Shown here: positions 33,820 through 41,195 of the stretch, piece by piece
Position numbering within the stretch: position 1 is the first letter of the stretch
How the letters are laid out: each line of letters opens with the position of its first letter
From: Natronobacterium texcoconense
GTDB lineage: Archaea > Halobacteriota > Halobacteria > Halobacteriales > Natrialbaceae
Assembly: GCF_900104065.1 (NCBI RefSeq)
Contig: NZ_FNLC01000008.1
Coordinates: 24,037-88,036 of the forward strand
DNA: 64,000 bases
Direction: 5' to 3'
The notes under the pieces: model-generated
What the model was told of the DNA's origin: nothing
The model's database searches: none
What the model saw: the letters and a program-made list of their open reading frames with translations, nothing else
Made by a program: the position numbers and the translations under genes

Positions 33820-35019
33820 TTAGTGTTTCTTGGCGTCCGGTTCGTCGAGGCGACGCTTCAGGAGGTAGCCCGTGGCAACGAGTCCGGCGAGTGCGCCAAG
33901 CAGACCGAAGCCGGGTGTCCCGTCGATGCTGAAGTCGACGGCGTACAGGTGGCCGTTAGTGCTTCCGAAGAAGACGGTGCCGTCGACTACCGTCGGCGAG
34001 GAGGCGACAGCATCGTCGGGCTCGAAGAACCCGCTCTCGGGTTCGAAACGCCACTTTCCGTTGCCCGATCCGGCGTCCACTGCATACAGGTTGCCGTCCA
34101 TACGCCTGGTTCCGAAGAAGACGGTGTCGCCGGCTACCGCTGGTGACGAGTCGACTCGGTCGTCGGTTTCGAAGCGCCACTGGCCGGTACCTGTCTCGGC
34201 GTCTATGGAGTACAGATTGCTGTCATTACTCCCGACGAAGACGGTGCCGTCGGCTATCGCCGGGGACGAGTCGACTCGATCACCGGTTTCGAAAGACCAC
34301 TGTTCAGTTCCCGTCTCGGCGTCGACTGCGTACAGGTTGCCGTCCCAGCTCCCGACGAAAGCGGTATCGTCGACTACTGCCGGCGACGACTGGATGCGGT
34401 CGTCGGTTTCGAAACGCCACTGCTCGCTGCCCGTTTCGGCGTCGACTGCGTACAGGTTGTTGTCATCGCTCCCGACGAAAACGGTACCGTCGGCTACCGC
34501 CGGCGACGACTGGATGCGGTCGTCGGTTTCGAAACGCCACTGCTCGCTGCCCGTTTCGGCGTCGACTGCGTACAAGTTGTTGTCATCGCTCCCGACGAAA
34601 ACGGTACCGTCGACCTCTGTCGGTGACGACTGAATTGGGTTATCGGTTTCGAAAGACCACTGTTCAGTTCCCGTCTCGGCGTCGACTGCGTACAGATTGT
34701 TGTCATTACTCCCCACAAAGATTGTGCCATCGACGACCGTCGGTGACGAGTCGACTCGGTCGCCGGTCTCGAAGCGCCACCGTTCGGTTCCCGTCTCAAC
34801 CTCGACTGCATACAGGTTGCTGTCCCAGCTCCCGAAGAAGACGGTGTCGTCGACTACTGCCGGTGTCGACTGGATCGGATCATCGGTTTCGAAGCGTCTC
34901 TGTTCCTCGCCGCCAACTGTGTCATCTCCAGCTACTGGGGTCGAGAGGCCGACAATCCAGACGATCCCCGCACCTGCCACCGTCAGGATCGTCCGCCGAT
35001 CGAGCCCACGTGCACACAT
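33820..35019 (-). CDS. Secreted PQQ-like beta-propeller protein with PGF-CTERM
   Basis: 399 residues. The N-terminus RGLDRRTILTVAGAGIVWIVGLSTPVAG is a twin-arginine-like signal peptide without a lipobox. Eight or so repeats of about 40 residues follow, each with the pattern [38 protein letters not shown]: the PQQ_2/beta-propeller blade with the closing Trp-docking motif. The end, TPGFGLLGALAGLVATGYLLKRR, is a PGF-CTERM sorting signal for archaeosortase. No PQQ-dehydrogenase catalytic domain is visible, so a scaffold or binding role is more likely than an enzyme. Homologous in blades to the lipoprotein at 50295. Lies just outside the inferred att boundary. Confidence 0.88.
   Translation of the reverse strand: MCARGLDRRTILTVAGAGIVWIVGLSTPVAGDDTVGGEEQRRFETDDPIQSTPAVVDDTVFFGSWDSNLYAVEVETGTERWRFETGDRVDSSPTVVDGTIFVGSNDNNLYAVDAETGTEQWSFETDNPIQSSPTEVDGTVFVGSDDNNLYAVDAETGSEQWRFETDDRIQSSPAVADGTVFVGSDDNNLYAVDAETGSEQWRFETDDRIQSSPAVVDDTAFVGSWDGNLYAVDAETGTEQWSFETGDRVDSSPAIADGTVFVGSNDSNLYSIDAETGTGQWRFETDDRVDSSPAVAGDTVFFGTRRMDGNLYAVDAGSGNGKWRFEPESGFFEPDDAVASSPTVVDGTVFFGSTNGHLYAVDFSIDGTPGFGLLGALAGLVATGYLLKRRLDEPDAKKH
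34381..34620. repeat. 120-base tandem repeat inside the beta-propeller gene
   Basis: 34381-34500 and 34501-34620 are almost identical, with differences at one base near the middle and a cluster at the end of the second unit. The 120-base period equals one 40-residue blade. Neighbouring units are more diverged, so this pair is a recent duplication or gene conversion. Confidence 0.9.
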
Positions 35020-35269
35020 ACTGTATGGGTATTAGCCAATTTAGAATAACGTTCTGGCCCGGTAACAATTCGGGAACTGGTCTACTGATCGGAGTTCAAG
35101 CACTCTGCTTCGAATCAAACACCGTACGGGAAGGTCCCATCGAGACCGACACGACGACCGCTCGCGGAGATACGACTGAAACAACAGGACGAGACGACCG
35201 AGACAACGAGACGAGGACACCGGATTCGTCGGCGGGATCACTGCCCCAATCCACTCGAGTAACTCCTCC
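35020..35269. other. Intergenic region
   Basis: 250 bases between the propeller start and the DUF1059 gene end. It contains the propeller promoter (AT-rich around 35025-35055) and no gene I can support. Confidence 0.5.
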
Positions 35270-35443
35270 CTACACGACCTGAAGGTGTTGCTCCCGAAGT
35301 TCGTCATCCGTCAGGTCTTGCTCGTGGACCTCTCGCATGTGGTTCTTGGCCAGTTCGATCGCTTCGTCTTCGTTTTCCGATTGAATGATAAACCGACACT
35401 CGTCGGAGACGGCCTCGCAGTCGAGTTTGTGTGCGTTTGTCAT
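35270..35443 (-). CDS. DUF1059 family small protein
   Basis: 57 residues from ATG 35443: MTNAHKLDCEAVSDECRFII, EDEAIELAKNHMREVHEQDL, DDELREQHLQVV. The C-x6-C spacing and the helix A-K-N-H-x5-H-x5-T fit DUF1059, a compact fold of unknown function found in bacteria and archaea. The longer 151-residue frame is not protein-like upstream of this ATG. Confidence 0.8.
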   Translation of the reverse strand: MTNAHKLDCEAVSDECRFIIQSENEDEAIELAKNHMREVHEQDLTDDELREQHLQVV

Positions 35444-35579
35444 GGTGGTGCACTCGTTCCCTATGAGTCGCGGTATCATAGCATCACCGCGTGCAAACTC
35501 GTCATTCCCTGACCATCGAGCACGACGTGATTCCCTCGAGAGACGATACCCAGAACGAGAATAGATTCTCGAGTGTCCG

Positions 35580-35765
35580 TTACGTCGGCGCTCCGTTCGA
35601 TTCCTCGTCGACATCGTCCACGAGAACGAAGTCGGTAGACCCACACTCACACCCGTCGCTACCGATCGGCTGAATTTCGCCGGTGGGCCACTCTCTGGCC
35701 GCGTAGATCGAACCACAGTCCACACATTCGGCTAGCCCCCTGTCGACGTCGTCCCTGTTCGCCAT
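35580..35765 (-). CDS. Small zinc-ribbon protein, paralogue A
   Basis: 61 residues. CVDCGSIYAAREWPTGEIQPIGSDGCECGSTDF carries two cysteine pairs (CxxC and CxC), a rubredoxin-like ribbon. It aligns along its length with the gene at 36324 (CMECG, PxGxxxPIGxxxxCxCGSDxF). Function unknown; the two may act on related partners. Confidence 0.7.
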   Translation of the reverse strand: MANRDDVDRGLAECVDCGSIYAAREWPTGEIQPIGSDGCECGSTDFVLVDDVDEESNGAPT

Positions 35766-36210
35766 CTCTCAGGAAAGTAGACGTACTAATCAGTGGATTA
35801 GTCTTTCTATTTGTTATTTATCACTATTCAGCCATTTTCAGCGGAGAGTGTGATAAAAGACTCCGCTTGCATCGACTTTTCATTCACAAATTATAGTATT
35901 ACATAGAATAAATCAGCATCTGAACACAATAATATTTCCGAGAGGGTGCCGCTCGGATGACGATGCTCCGTGGAGATGCGACAGCCGACGGAAAAACTGG
36001 GTCTCGAGAGGTCATCTCGAGCAACCGATCTGGGGTGATGGTTTCCTGAAGGTGGGTCCTCGAGGTGGTGGTCCTCGAGGAGTCGAGTGGTCCGAGTTCA
36101 CGGCGGGACTCGCAGCAGGGTGCTGGTAACCACGAGTCCAGTTCGAACGAGGGACTGCCCGCTGATAAACCTATAGCACGTTCCCAGTCGTTGATATTTG
36201 TCCGACCCCT
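35766..36210. other. Low-GC intergenic region
   Basis: About 445 bases. The first part, 35780-35935, is AT-rich and probably carries the promoter of the zinc-ribbon gene at 35580. The rest is higher GC with imperfect repeats of CCTCGAGG-type sequence near 36055-36085. ORFs across it have no protein-like composition; I see no gene. Confidence 0.45.
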
Positions 36211-36292
36211 ATAGTAGCCACTGCAAGTCAATGCACACCTGATCGCACGAGGGTTGTGCGATCAGTGTGTAAATAGTTGCAGTTGTTACTAT
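36211..36292. repeat. Dispersed palindromic repeat, copy 3 (diverged)
   Basis: Outer arms ATAGTA (36211-36216) and TACTAT (36287-36292), then ACTGCAA/TTGCAGT, then CTGATCGCAC (36239-36248) and GTGCGATCAG (36256-36265) around the loop GAGGGTT. The left flank CTGCAAGTCAATG resembles CTGTAAGTCATTG of copy 1 read on the minus strand, so this is a diverged member of the same family. Confidence 0.55.
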
Positions 36293-36323
36293 ATTGTTAC
36301 AGCCGCGACGGGGGTCCCGCGTC

Positions 36324-36521
36324 TCATGCTTCGTGGCGGCTACGTTTCTCGTCGCCGTCGGGAAAGCCGCTGCTCTCGAGTACCTGGAACGCGTCACTGC
36401 CACAGGAACAGTTCGTACCGGTTCCGATCGGACGAACCGATCCGTCGGGACAGACCTGTACCGCGAGGGCGTTTCCACACTCCATGCAGATAGCGGCGGC
36501 CCGCCGGCGGTTCTCACTCAT
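36324..36521 (-). CDS. Small zinc-ribbon protein, paralogue B
   Basis: 65 residues from ATG 36521 (MSENRRRAAAICMECGNAL). CMECG ... PDGSVRPIGTGTNCSCGSDAFQVL gives four cysteines in the same order as the gene at 35580. Longer start at 36551 is possible. Divergent from the Nmad3-like gene. Confidence 0.7.
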   Translation of the reverse strand: MSENRRRAAAICMECGNALAVQVCPDGSVRPIGTGTNCSCGSDAFQVLESSGFPDGDEKRSRHEA

Positions 36522-36655
36522 CGGTCGGCCTATGCCGTCTCGCGGTATCAAGGTTTTTCAGGAGTCGTGACCGGTCAGTGACGACGACAGTTGGTGAAGC
36601 AGACGCTACTGCGGTAATCGAGACCTTTATTCGGCGGCCGTCGAATCCCGATCAC

Positions 36656-37477
36656 ATGACGGTCGTCCTCGCAGGAGTCGGTGCCGACAGCACCAACCTC
36701 GGTACGCTGGGGCCGCTGTACGACGACGGACGGTTCGAGTACGTCCCGATCCCCGAAAAGACCCGAGAGACGACCGAATCCGAAACCCTCGGTTCCTGGG
36801 ACCTCCAGCACGACGACCGCACCGCGGCCGATCTCACGACGCGGATCGAACCGCAGCCAGTGCAGGACGCCGGAGAGACCGTCACCGGCGAGACCCTCGA
36901 GTCGTGGCCGCTTCATCGCGATCCGAACTTTGAGGCGCTGACCTACGGTGAACACCGGACGAGCGGCTACGTCTCCAGACTGCGGGCGCTCGAGCCCGGT
37001 GACGTCGTCGGCTTCTACGCCGGTCTTCGCCGCCCTGAAGGTGATCGCGCCCACCGATACCTGATCGGCTACTTCACGGTCGACCGCGTCGACGTCGTAA
37101 CGCCCGAACTGCCGTCCGACGAGCGACGGGCTATCCTCGAGTCCCACCCGGACAACGCCCACGCGAAACGCGCACGCGATGGCGACCTCTACCTCGAGAA
37201 GCCGGTCGTGATCGTCGCCGGTCGCGAACCGGGCGGGCTCTTCGACCGACATCCGGTTCGGCTCAGTGACTACTACGTGAAGTCGGGGAACGAACGGCCG
37301 CAGTACTACCTTCGCGAAGAGATCGGTGACGGCTGGAACGTCACCGCTGGCGGCGAGAACATGATGTTCAAGCCGGCTTACCGCTGTGACCTGTCGGGAA
37401 CCGAGTTCGTCGACCGCGTCGGGGTGCCGGGCGAGCGATTGCAGGAGGATGTGGCGACCGTCGTGGCCGACGAGTGA
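36656..37477 (+). CDS. Nmad3 family putative nucleotide modification protein
   Basis: 273 residues from ATG 36656, with TATA-like CTTTATT about 25-31 bases upstream. The start MTVVLAGVGADSTNLGTLGPLYDDGRFEYVPIPE, the middle RDPNFEALTYGEHRTSGYVSRLRALEPGDVVGFYAGL, and HRYLIGYFTVDRVDV fit Nmad3 (nucleotide modification associated domain 3), which was defined by association with modified-base systems of phages and mobile elements. Biochemical activity is not known. It stands alone here; no kinase, glycosyltransferase or DNA methylase lies nearby. Adjacent to but right of the island. Confidence 0.75.
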   Translation: MTVVLAGVGADSTNLGTLGPLYDDGRFEYVPIPEKTRETTESETLGSWDLQHDDRTAADLTTRIEPQPVQDAGETVTGETLESWPLHRDPNFEALTYGEHRTSGYVSRLRALEPGDVVGFYAGLRRPEGDRAHRYLIGYFTVDRVDVVTPELPSDERRAILESHPDNAHAKRARDGDLYLEKPVVIVAGREPGGLFDRHPVRLSDYYVKSGNERPQYYLREEIGDGWNVTAGGENMMFKPAYRCDLSGTEFVDRVGVPGERLQEDVATVVADE

Positions 37478-37527
37478 CCGCGGCGAGCCAGTCAGTTTCT
37501 TGTAGTGATAGGTCCAAGCTTCGGGAA

Positions 37528-38088
37528 GTGACAGCCGACCCTCACCGCTCCAGACACGATCGCGTGGATCGCCATCCGACGCCCGGTGCCCGGAACTCGC
37601 TTGCCTACTGGACGGACGCGAAGAATCCGTTACTGATCGCGTACAACTACATCCTGGTCTGGCTCGCCAGAATCTCGCCGAGCCTTCGGCTCCGACGGTG
37701 GGCGCTGCGACGGATCGGCGTCACCGTCGGGCCGGGCGTCTCCTGGGGACTCGAGGCGACGCCGGACGTCTTCTGGCCGGAACTGATCACCCTGGAGGAC
37801 CACGCCATCGTCGGCTACGATGCGACCTTGCTCTGTCACGAGTTCCTCCAGGACGAATACCGGACGGGTGAGATCGTCGTCGGCGAGCGAGCGATGATCG
37901 GCGCCGGAGCGATCGTTCTGCCGGGCGTCGAGATCGGTGCGGACGCGAGCGTGGCGGCGAACTCGCTCGTTACGCGGGACGTAGAACCGGGGACTACCGT
38001 CGCGGGTGTACCCGCACGGCCGATGGGCAGCGGGACCGACGAATCTGACGGCGACGCTACAGGGACGGAAGACGGCGAAAAACCGTAG
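37528..38088 (+). CDS. Left-handed beta-helix acyltransferase (acetyltransferase)
   Basis: 186 residues from GTG 37528 (MTADPHRSRHDRVDRHPTPGARNSLAYW); an upstream in-frame ATG at 37474 overlaps the previous stop and is less likely. Hexapeptide repeats (IGAGAIVLPGVEIGADASVAANSLVTRDVEPGTTVAGVPARPM) near 125-165 form the beta-helix, with AMIGAGA typical of the acetyl-CoA site. The His in CHEFLQDEY may be catalytic. Substrate probably a sugar or lipid-linked sugar, by family only. Confidence 0.85.
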   Translation: MTADPHRSRHDRVDRHPTPGARNSLAYWTDAKNPLLIAYNYILVWLARISPSLRLRRWALRRIGVTVGPGVSWGLEATPDVFWPELITLEDHAIVGYDATLLCHEFLQDEYRTGEIVVGERAMIGAGAIVLPGVEIGADASVAANSLVTRDVEPGTTVAGVPARPMGSGTDESDGDATGTEDGEKP

Positions 38089-38097
38089 TCGGCTCGC

Positions 38098-39255
38098 TTA
38101 CAGCGACGGCCAGGCTTTGCGTGCGTCGTTCCAGGAGGAGACGCTGGCGATCCAGCGGCCGGCGATGAGCTTTTTCAGCTGTTTGGCCGGGAGACCGCCG
38201 AACGTATCGAACAGCGGGAGCGCCTTCACGTCGTGAGCGACGGCCTTGTCGCCGACGGAGACGACGGTTCCCTTGTCGTCGTACTCCCAGGTCTTGAGCG
38301 GGCGGTTCTCGATCGCGCGGGCGATGTTCTCGCCGGCGACGTCGGCTGCTTGCCAGGCGGCCTGTGCCGTCGGCGGTGCGGGCTGGTCGCCCTGATCGAC
38401 GATCGCGGAGTCGCCGACGGCGAAGACGCGCTCGTCGGAGGTCTGGAAGTTCGCCTCGGTCGTGACGCGGTTGTGTTCGTTCTCGAGGTCGACGCCGTCG
38501 AGTGCGTCGCGGCCCGTAATGCCGCCGGTCCAGACGAGCACGTCGTGCTCGAGCGGGTCGCCCTCGTCGAACTCGATGTGGTCCTCGGTCGCTTCCGTGA
38601 TCGGGTCGTCCGTGTGGATTCGGACGCCGGCGTCCTCGAGCAGGTCACGCAGGGCCTGCTGGATTTCGGGATCGTTACCGGGGAAGATCTCATCGAGTGC
38701 CTCGACGAGGTGGATCTCGATCGGTGCGCGGTGGTTGTCACGGAACTCCGCGATTTCGCCGGCGGTCTGGATACCCGAGAGACCGGCGCCGCCGATGACG
38801 ACCTGTGCGGGTTCGCCGCGGGTGGCCTCCTGGCTGGCTTCCGTAACGGCCTCGTGGATCTCGAGGGCGTCGTCCAGACTCTTGAGCGTCAACGAGTGGT
38901 CCTCGAGGCCGGGGATACCGTAGTAGGCGGTCTGGGTCCCGAGTGCGACGAGGACGTAGTCGTAGTCGACGTCTTCGCCGTCGTCGAGTTCGACGACCTG
39001 TTCGTCGGTATCGAGGCCGGTGACCTCGTCCTGGATGAACCGGGTCGAGGGGTCGGCGATCCGATCGACTGGGATCGTGATGTCGGATCGGACGTCGGGA
39101 TCACGGATCACGCGGTGTGATTCGTGCAAAACGAGGTGGTAGTCCACGTCCGCGATCCACGTTAGACGAGCGTTGCCACCGAGTTCCGACTGGAGTTTGG
39201 AAATCGCGCCTGTACCGGCGTACCCTGCGCCGAGTACGACGACGTTCTCAGTCAT
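38098..39255 (-). CDS. NAD(P)/FAD-dependent oxidoreductase, type II NADH dehydrogenase-like
   Basis: 385 residues from ATG 39255. The FAD fingerprint VVVLGAGYAGTGAI is at residues 5-18; ALGTQTAYYGIPGLEDHSLTLKSLDDAL near 115 is the pyridine-nucleotide disulfide oxidoreductase junction; VVIGGAGLSGIQTAGEI near 158 is the NADH site; DERVFAVGDSAIVDQG near 280 closes the FAD site; and the C-terminal GGLPAKQLKKLIAGRWIASV could be membrane-associated. Likely a peripheral NDH-2-type enzyme feeding electrons to menaquinone. Confidence 0.9.
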   Translation of the reverse strand: MTENVVVLGAGYAGTGAISKLQSELGGNARLTWIADVDYHLVLHESHRVIRDPDVRSDITIPVDRIADPSTRFIQDEVTGLDTDEQVVELDDGEDVDYDYVLVALGTQTAYYGIPGLEDHSLTLKSLDDALEIHEAVTEASQEATRGEPAQVVIGGAGLSGIQTAGEIAEFRDNHRAPIEIHLVEALDEIFPGNDPEIQQALRDLLEDAGVRIHTDDPITEATEDHIEFDEGDPLEHDVLVWTGGITGRDALDGVDLENEHNRVTTEANFQTSDERVFAVGDSAIVDQGDQPAPPTAQAAWQAADVAGENIARAIENRPLKTWEYDDKGTVVSVGDKAVAHDVKALPLFDTFGGLPAKQLKKLIAGRWIASVSSWNDARKAWPSL

Positions 39256-39348
39256 ACGGAACACTCCGAAATACTACGATACAAAGGTGTTGGAACCGCT
39301 GTCGGAATGTTATGCGTTCCCACGACATCGTGAGCGCTCGCTAAACGG

Positions 39349-40263
39349 TTACAGGATTCGCTTGCCGAACGCACTCGCCGTAAGTTCGGCCGCGAGCATC
39401 GCCGTCTCGTTGCGGTCGTCGAGAATCGGGTTCACCTCGACGACGTCCATCGACCGGAGGATGTCGTCGCGTTTGTGGCGTTCGGAAACCGTCTCGAGTG
39501 CGGCGTGGGCTTCGCGGTAGGTGACACCGCCACGGACGGGGGTACCGACGCCTGGTGCGGCCTTCGGATCGACCATGTCCAGATCGAGACTGACGTGAAT
39601 ACCGTCGGTGCCGTCGGTCGCGACCTCGAGTGCGTCCTCGACGACGGCCGTCATCCCGCGCTCGTCCACGTCGGACATCGTGAACGCGGTCATCTCGCTG
39701 TTTCGGACCAGTTCCCGTTCGCTCTCGTCGATGCTCCGGAGGCCGACGTAGGCGATCGACTCCTCCCGAATGCGGGGCGCGTGGGCCCACTCCATCTCCC
39801 CGAACGAGCCGCGACCGAGCACCGCGCCGAGTGGCATCCCGTGGACGTTACCGCTGGGGGAGGTCTCCGGGGTGTTGAGGTCGGCGTGGGCGTCGAACCA
39901 GATCGCACCGAGATCTGCCTCGCGTGCCGAGCCGTGCATCGATCCGATCGCGATAGAGTGATCGCCGCCGAGGACCAGCGGGAACTCGCCATCCTCGAGC
40001 GTCGCCGCGACCCGGTCGGCGAGCCGTCGGCTCACGTCCTCGATTTCGTCGAGGAACTTCGCGTTCCCGTCGGCCTCGTTTTCGGGGTCGATCTCCTCCG
40101 CTCGAGGGATCGGGAGGTCGCCGACGTCGACCGGATCGACGCCCGCCTTCTCGAGTTCCTCGGCGAGTCCGGCGTACCGAATTGCGGACGGGCCCATGTC
40201 CACTCCTCGTCGATTCGCACCGAAGTCCATCGGTGCACCAATAATTCGAACGGTCGAAACCAT
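39349..40263 (-). CDS. Arginase (ureohydrolase family)
   Basis: 304 residues. Mn-binding motifs are all present: GGDHSIAIG near 98, WFDAHADLNTP near 121, and HVSLDLDMVDP near 226. The SPSGNVHGMPLG near 133 and the start RIIGAPMDFGANRRGVDMGPSAIR are diagnostic for arginase (RocF) rather than agmatinase. It cleaves arginine to ornithine and urea. Divergent from the DtxR-type regulator, 98 bases apart. Confidence 0.92.
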   Translation of the reverse strand: MVSTVRIIGAPMDFGANRRGVDMGPSAIRYAGLAEELEKAGVDPVDVGDLPIPRAEEIDPENEADGNAKFLDEIEDVSRRLADRVAATLEDGEFPLVLGGDHSIAIGSMHGSAREADLGAIWFDAHADLNTPETSPSGNVHGMPLGAVLGRGSFGEMEWAHAPRIREESIAYVGLRSIDESERELVRNSEMTAFTMSDVDERGMTAVVEDALEVATDGTDGIHVSLDLDMVDPKAAPGVGTPVRGGVTYREAHAALETVSERHKRDDILRSMDVVEVNPILDDRNETAMLAAELTASAFGKRIL

Positions 40264-40338
40264 ACACCGCCGTTCGCGGCGGACCGATATGGAGGTGGTG
40301 ATATCTGCCGGATGATCGTGGGTGCGATAGTTTTAGGG

Positions 40339-40352
40339 TTAGACGACTCTAA
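40339..40352. promoter_or_regulatory. DtxR-family operator (site 1), regulator promoter
   Basis: TTAGACGACTCTAA is a perfect TTAGA-N4-TCTAA palindrome, 9 bases before the ATG at 40362 and just after the TATA-like TTTTAGGG. Placement over the initiation region suggests autoregulation. Confidence 0.75.
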
Positions 40353-40361
40353 ACCACGTAT

Positions 40362-41042
40362 ATGATGCTGAGCGACGTGATGGAAGACTATCTCAAGGCG
40401 ATCTATCAGCTCCAGCGGGAGACCGACGACAGGATCAAGACCTCGGAAATCGCCGAAGAGCTAGACGTCACGTCGCCGACCGTCACCAGCATGCTCGACA
40501 AACTCGAGGACCGCGGGCTGGTCGACCGCGAGAAGTACCGCGGCGTCACCCTGACCGACGAGGGCGAGACCGTCGCGCTGGAGGTCGTTCGACACCACCG
40601 GCTGCTCGAGGCCTACCTCACCGAGCACCTGGACTACGACTGGTCGGAGGTCCACGCGGAGGCAGACCGTCTCGAACACCACATCAGCGAGGACTTCGAG
40701 GCCCGCGTCGCCGACGCACTCGGCGATCCGGAGGTCGACCCCCACGGCTCGCCGATCCCCAGCCCGGAGCTCGAGCCGCCCGAGCGACCCGACGGCGAAC
40801 CTGTCTCCGAGTTTTCCGAGGGAGACACCGTCGTCGTCGAAGAGGTCGCCGACCGCGATCCCGAAATTCTCTCTTATCTCGCCGACCACGGCGTCGAACC
40901 CGGCGTCGAACTCGAGATTCTCGAGGTCGCTCCCTTCGGCATGGTGACGGCCCGCTCGAGCGAGGGCGACGATCCCGTCTCCCTTCCCGACCGCGTCGCC
41001 CATCACGTCCGCGTCGCTCAGCCCGCCGAACTCGAACGGTAA
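40362..41042 (+). CDS. Metal-dependent DtxR/MntR-family transcriptional regulator
   Basis: 226 residues; the second ATG at 40365 is equally possible. The winged helix at 1-70 (SDVMEDYLKAIYQLQRETDDRIKTSEIAEELDVTSPTVTSMLDKLEDRGLV), the metal-binding dimerisation part (RHHRLLEAYLTEHLDYDWSEVHAEADRLEHHISE) with the expected His/Glu pattern, and the C-terminal FeoA/SH3-like domain (GVELEILEVAPFGMV) define a DtxR-family (SirR/TroR) repressor that senses Fe or Mn. Three matching operators lie at its own promoter and before the ZIP transporter. Confidence 0.92.
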   Translation: MMLSDVMEDYLKAIYQLQRETDDRIKTSEIAEELDVTSPTVTSMLDKLEDRGLVDREKYRGVTLTDEGETVALEVVRHHRLLEAYLTEHLDYDWSEVHAEADRLEHHISEDFEARVADALGDPEVDPHGSPIPSPELEPPERPDGEPVSEFSEGDTVVVEEVADRDPEILSYLADHGVEPGVELEILEVAPFGMVTARSSEGDDPVSLPDRVAHHVRVAQPAELER

Positions 41043-41084
41043 GGTCCGGTTTGTCCTCGTTTCGTCCGACGCCGATATCCAGGT

Positions 41085-41099
41085 TTAGATCGACTCTAA
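41085..41099. promoter_or_regulatory. DtxR-family operator (site 2)
   Basis: TTAGATCGACTCTAA: TTAGA and TCTAA arms with a 5-base spacer, one base longer than site 1. It lies between the regulator stop and the ZIP gene, about 52 bases before the leader ORF. Confidence 0.65.
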
Positions 41100-41126
41100 C
41101 GTCCGATCTAGTGAAAAGGACTAAGT

Positions 41127-41140
41127 TTAGCCACGTCTAA
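41127..41140. promoter_or_regulatory. DtxR-family operator (site 3), overlapping the ZIP TATA box
   Basis: TTAGCCACGTCTAA has a full right arm TCTAA and a left arm with one mismatch. TAAGTTTAG (41122-41130), about 25 bases before ATG 41151, would be the TATA element of a leaderless transcript, so repressor bound here would block initiation. Confidence 0.6.
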
Positions 41141-41150
41141 TCCAGAGGCA

Positions 41151-41195
41151 ATGAGTATACTATCTCCCTCGTTCGGAGGTGACGGGACTCGATGA
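41151..41195 (+). other. 14-codon leader ORF with internal Shine-Dalgarno, coupled to ZIP gene
   Basis: ATG 41151 opens MSILSPSFGGDGTR and its TGA overlaps the ZIP ATG (ATGA, 41192-41195). Its position 25 bases after the TATA-like box fits a leaderless start. A strong GGAGGTG (41175-41181) lies inside it, 10 bases before the ZIP start. Together these suggest that reading the leader couples to ZIP translation. Confidence 0.45.

Noticed and set aside
34264..34740. Possible CRISPR-like repeat array
   Set aside because: Unit is 120 bases with no spacers and encodes beta-propeller blades in frame.
35899..36231. 110-residue minus-strand ORF in the gap
   Set aside because: Starts at an AT-rich palindromic region, mixed composition, no homologous look; it overlaps the repeat at 36211.
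29625..36570. Integrase or transposase in the tRNA-Pro island
   Set aside because: I looked for tyrosine/serine recombinase and DDE or TnpB motifs in all frames and saw none, so the island is called a remnant.
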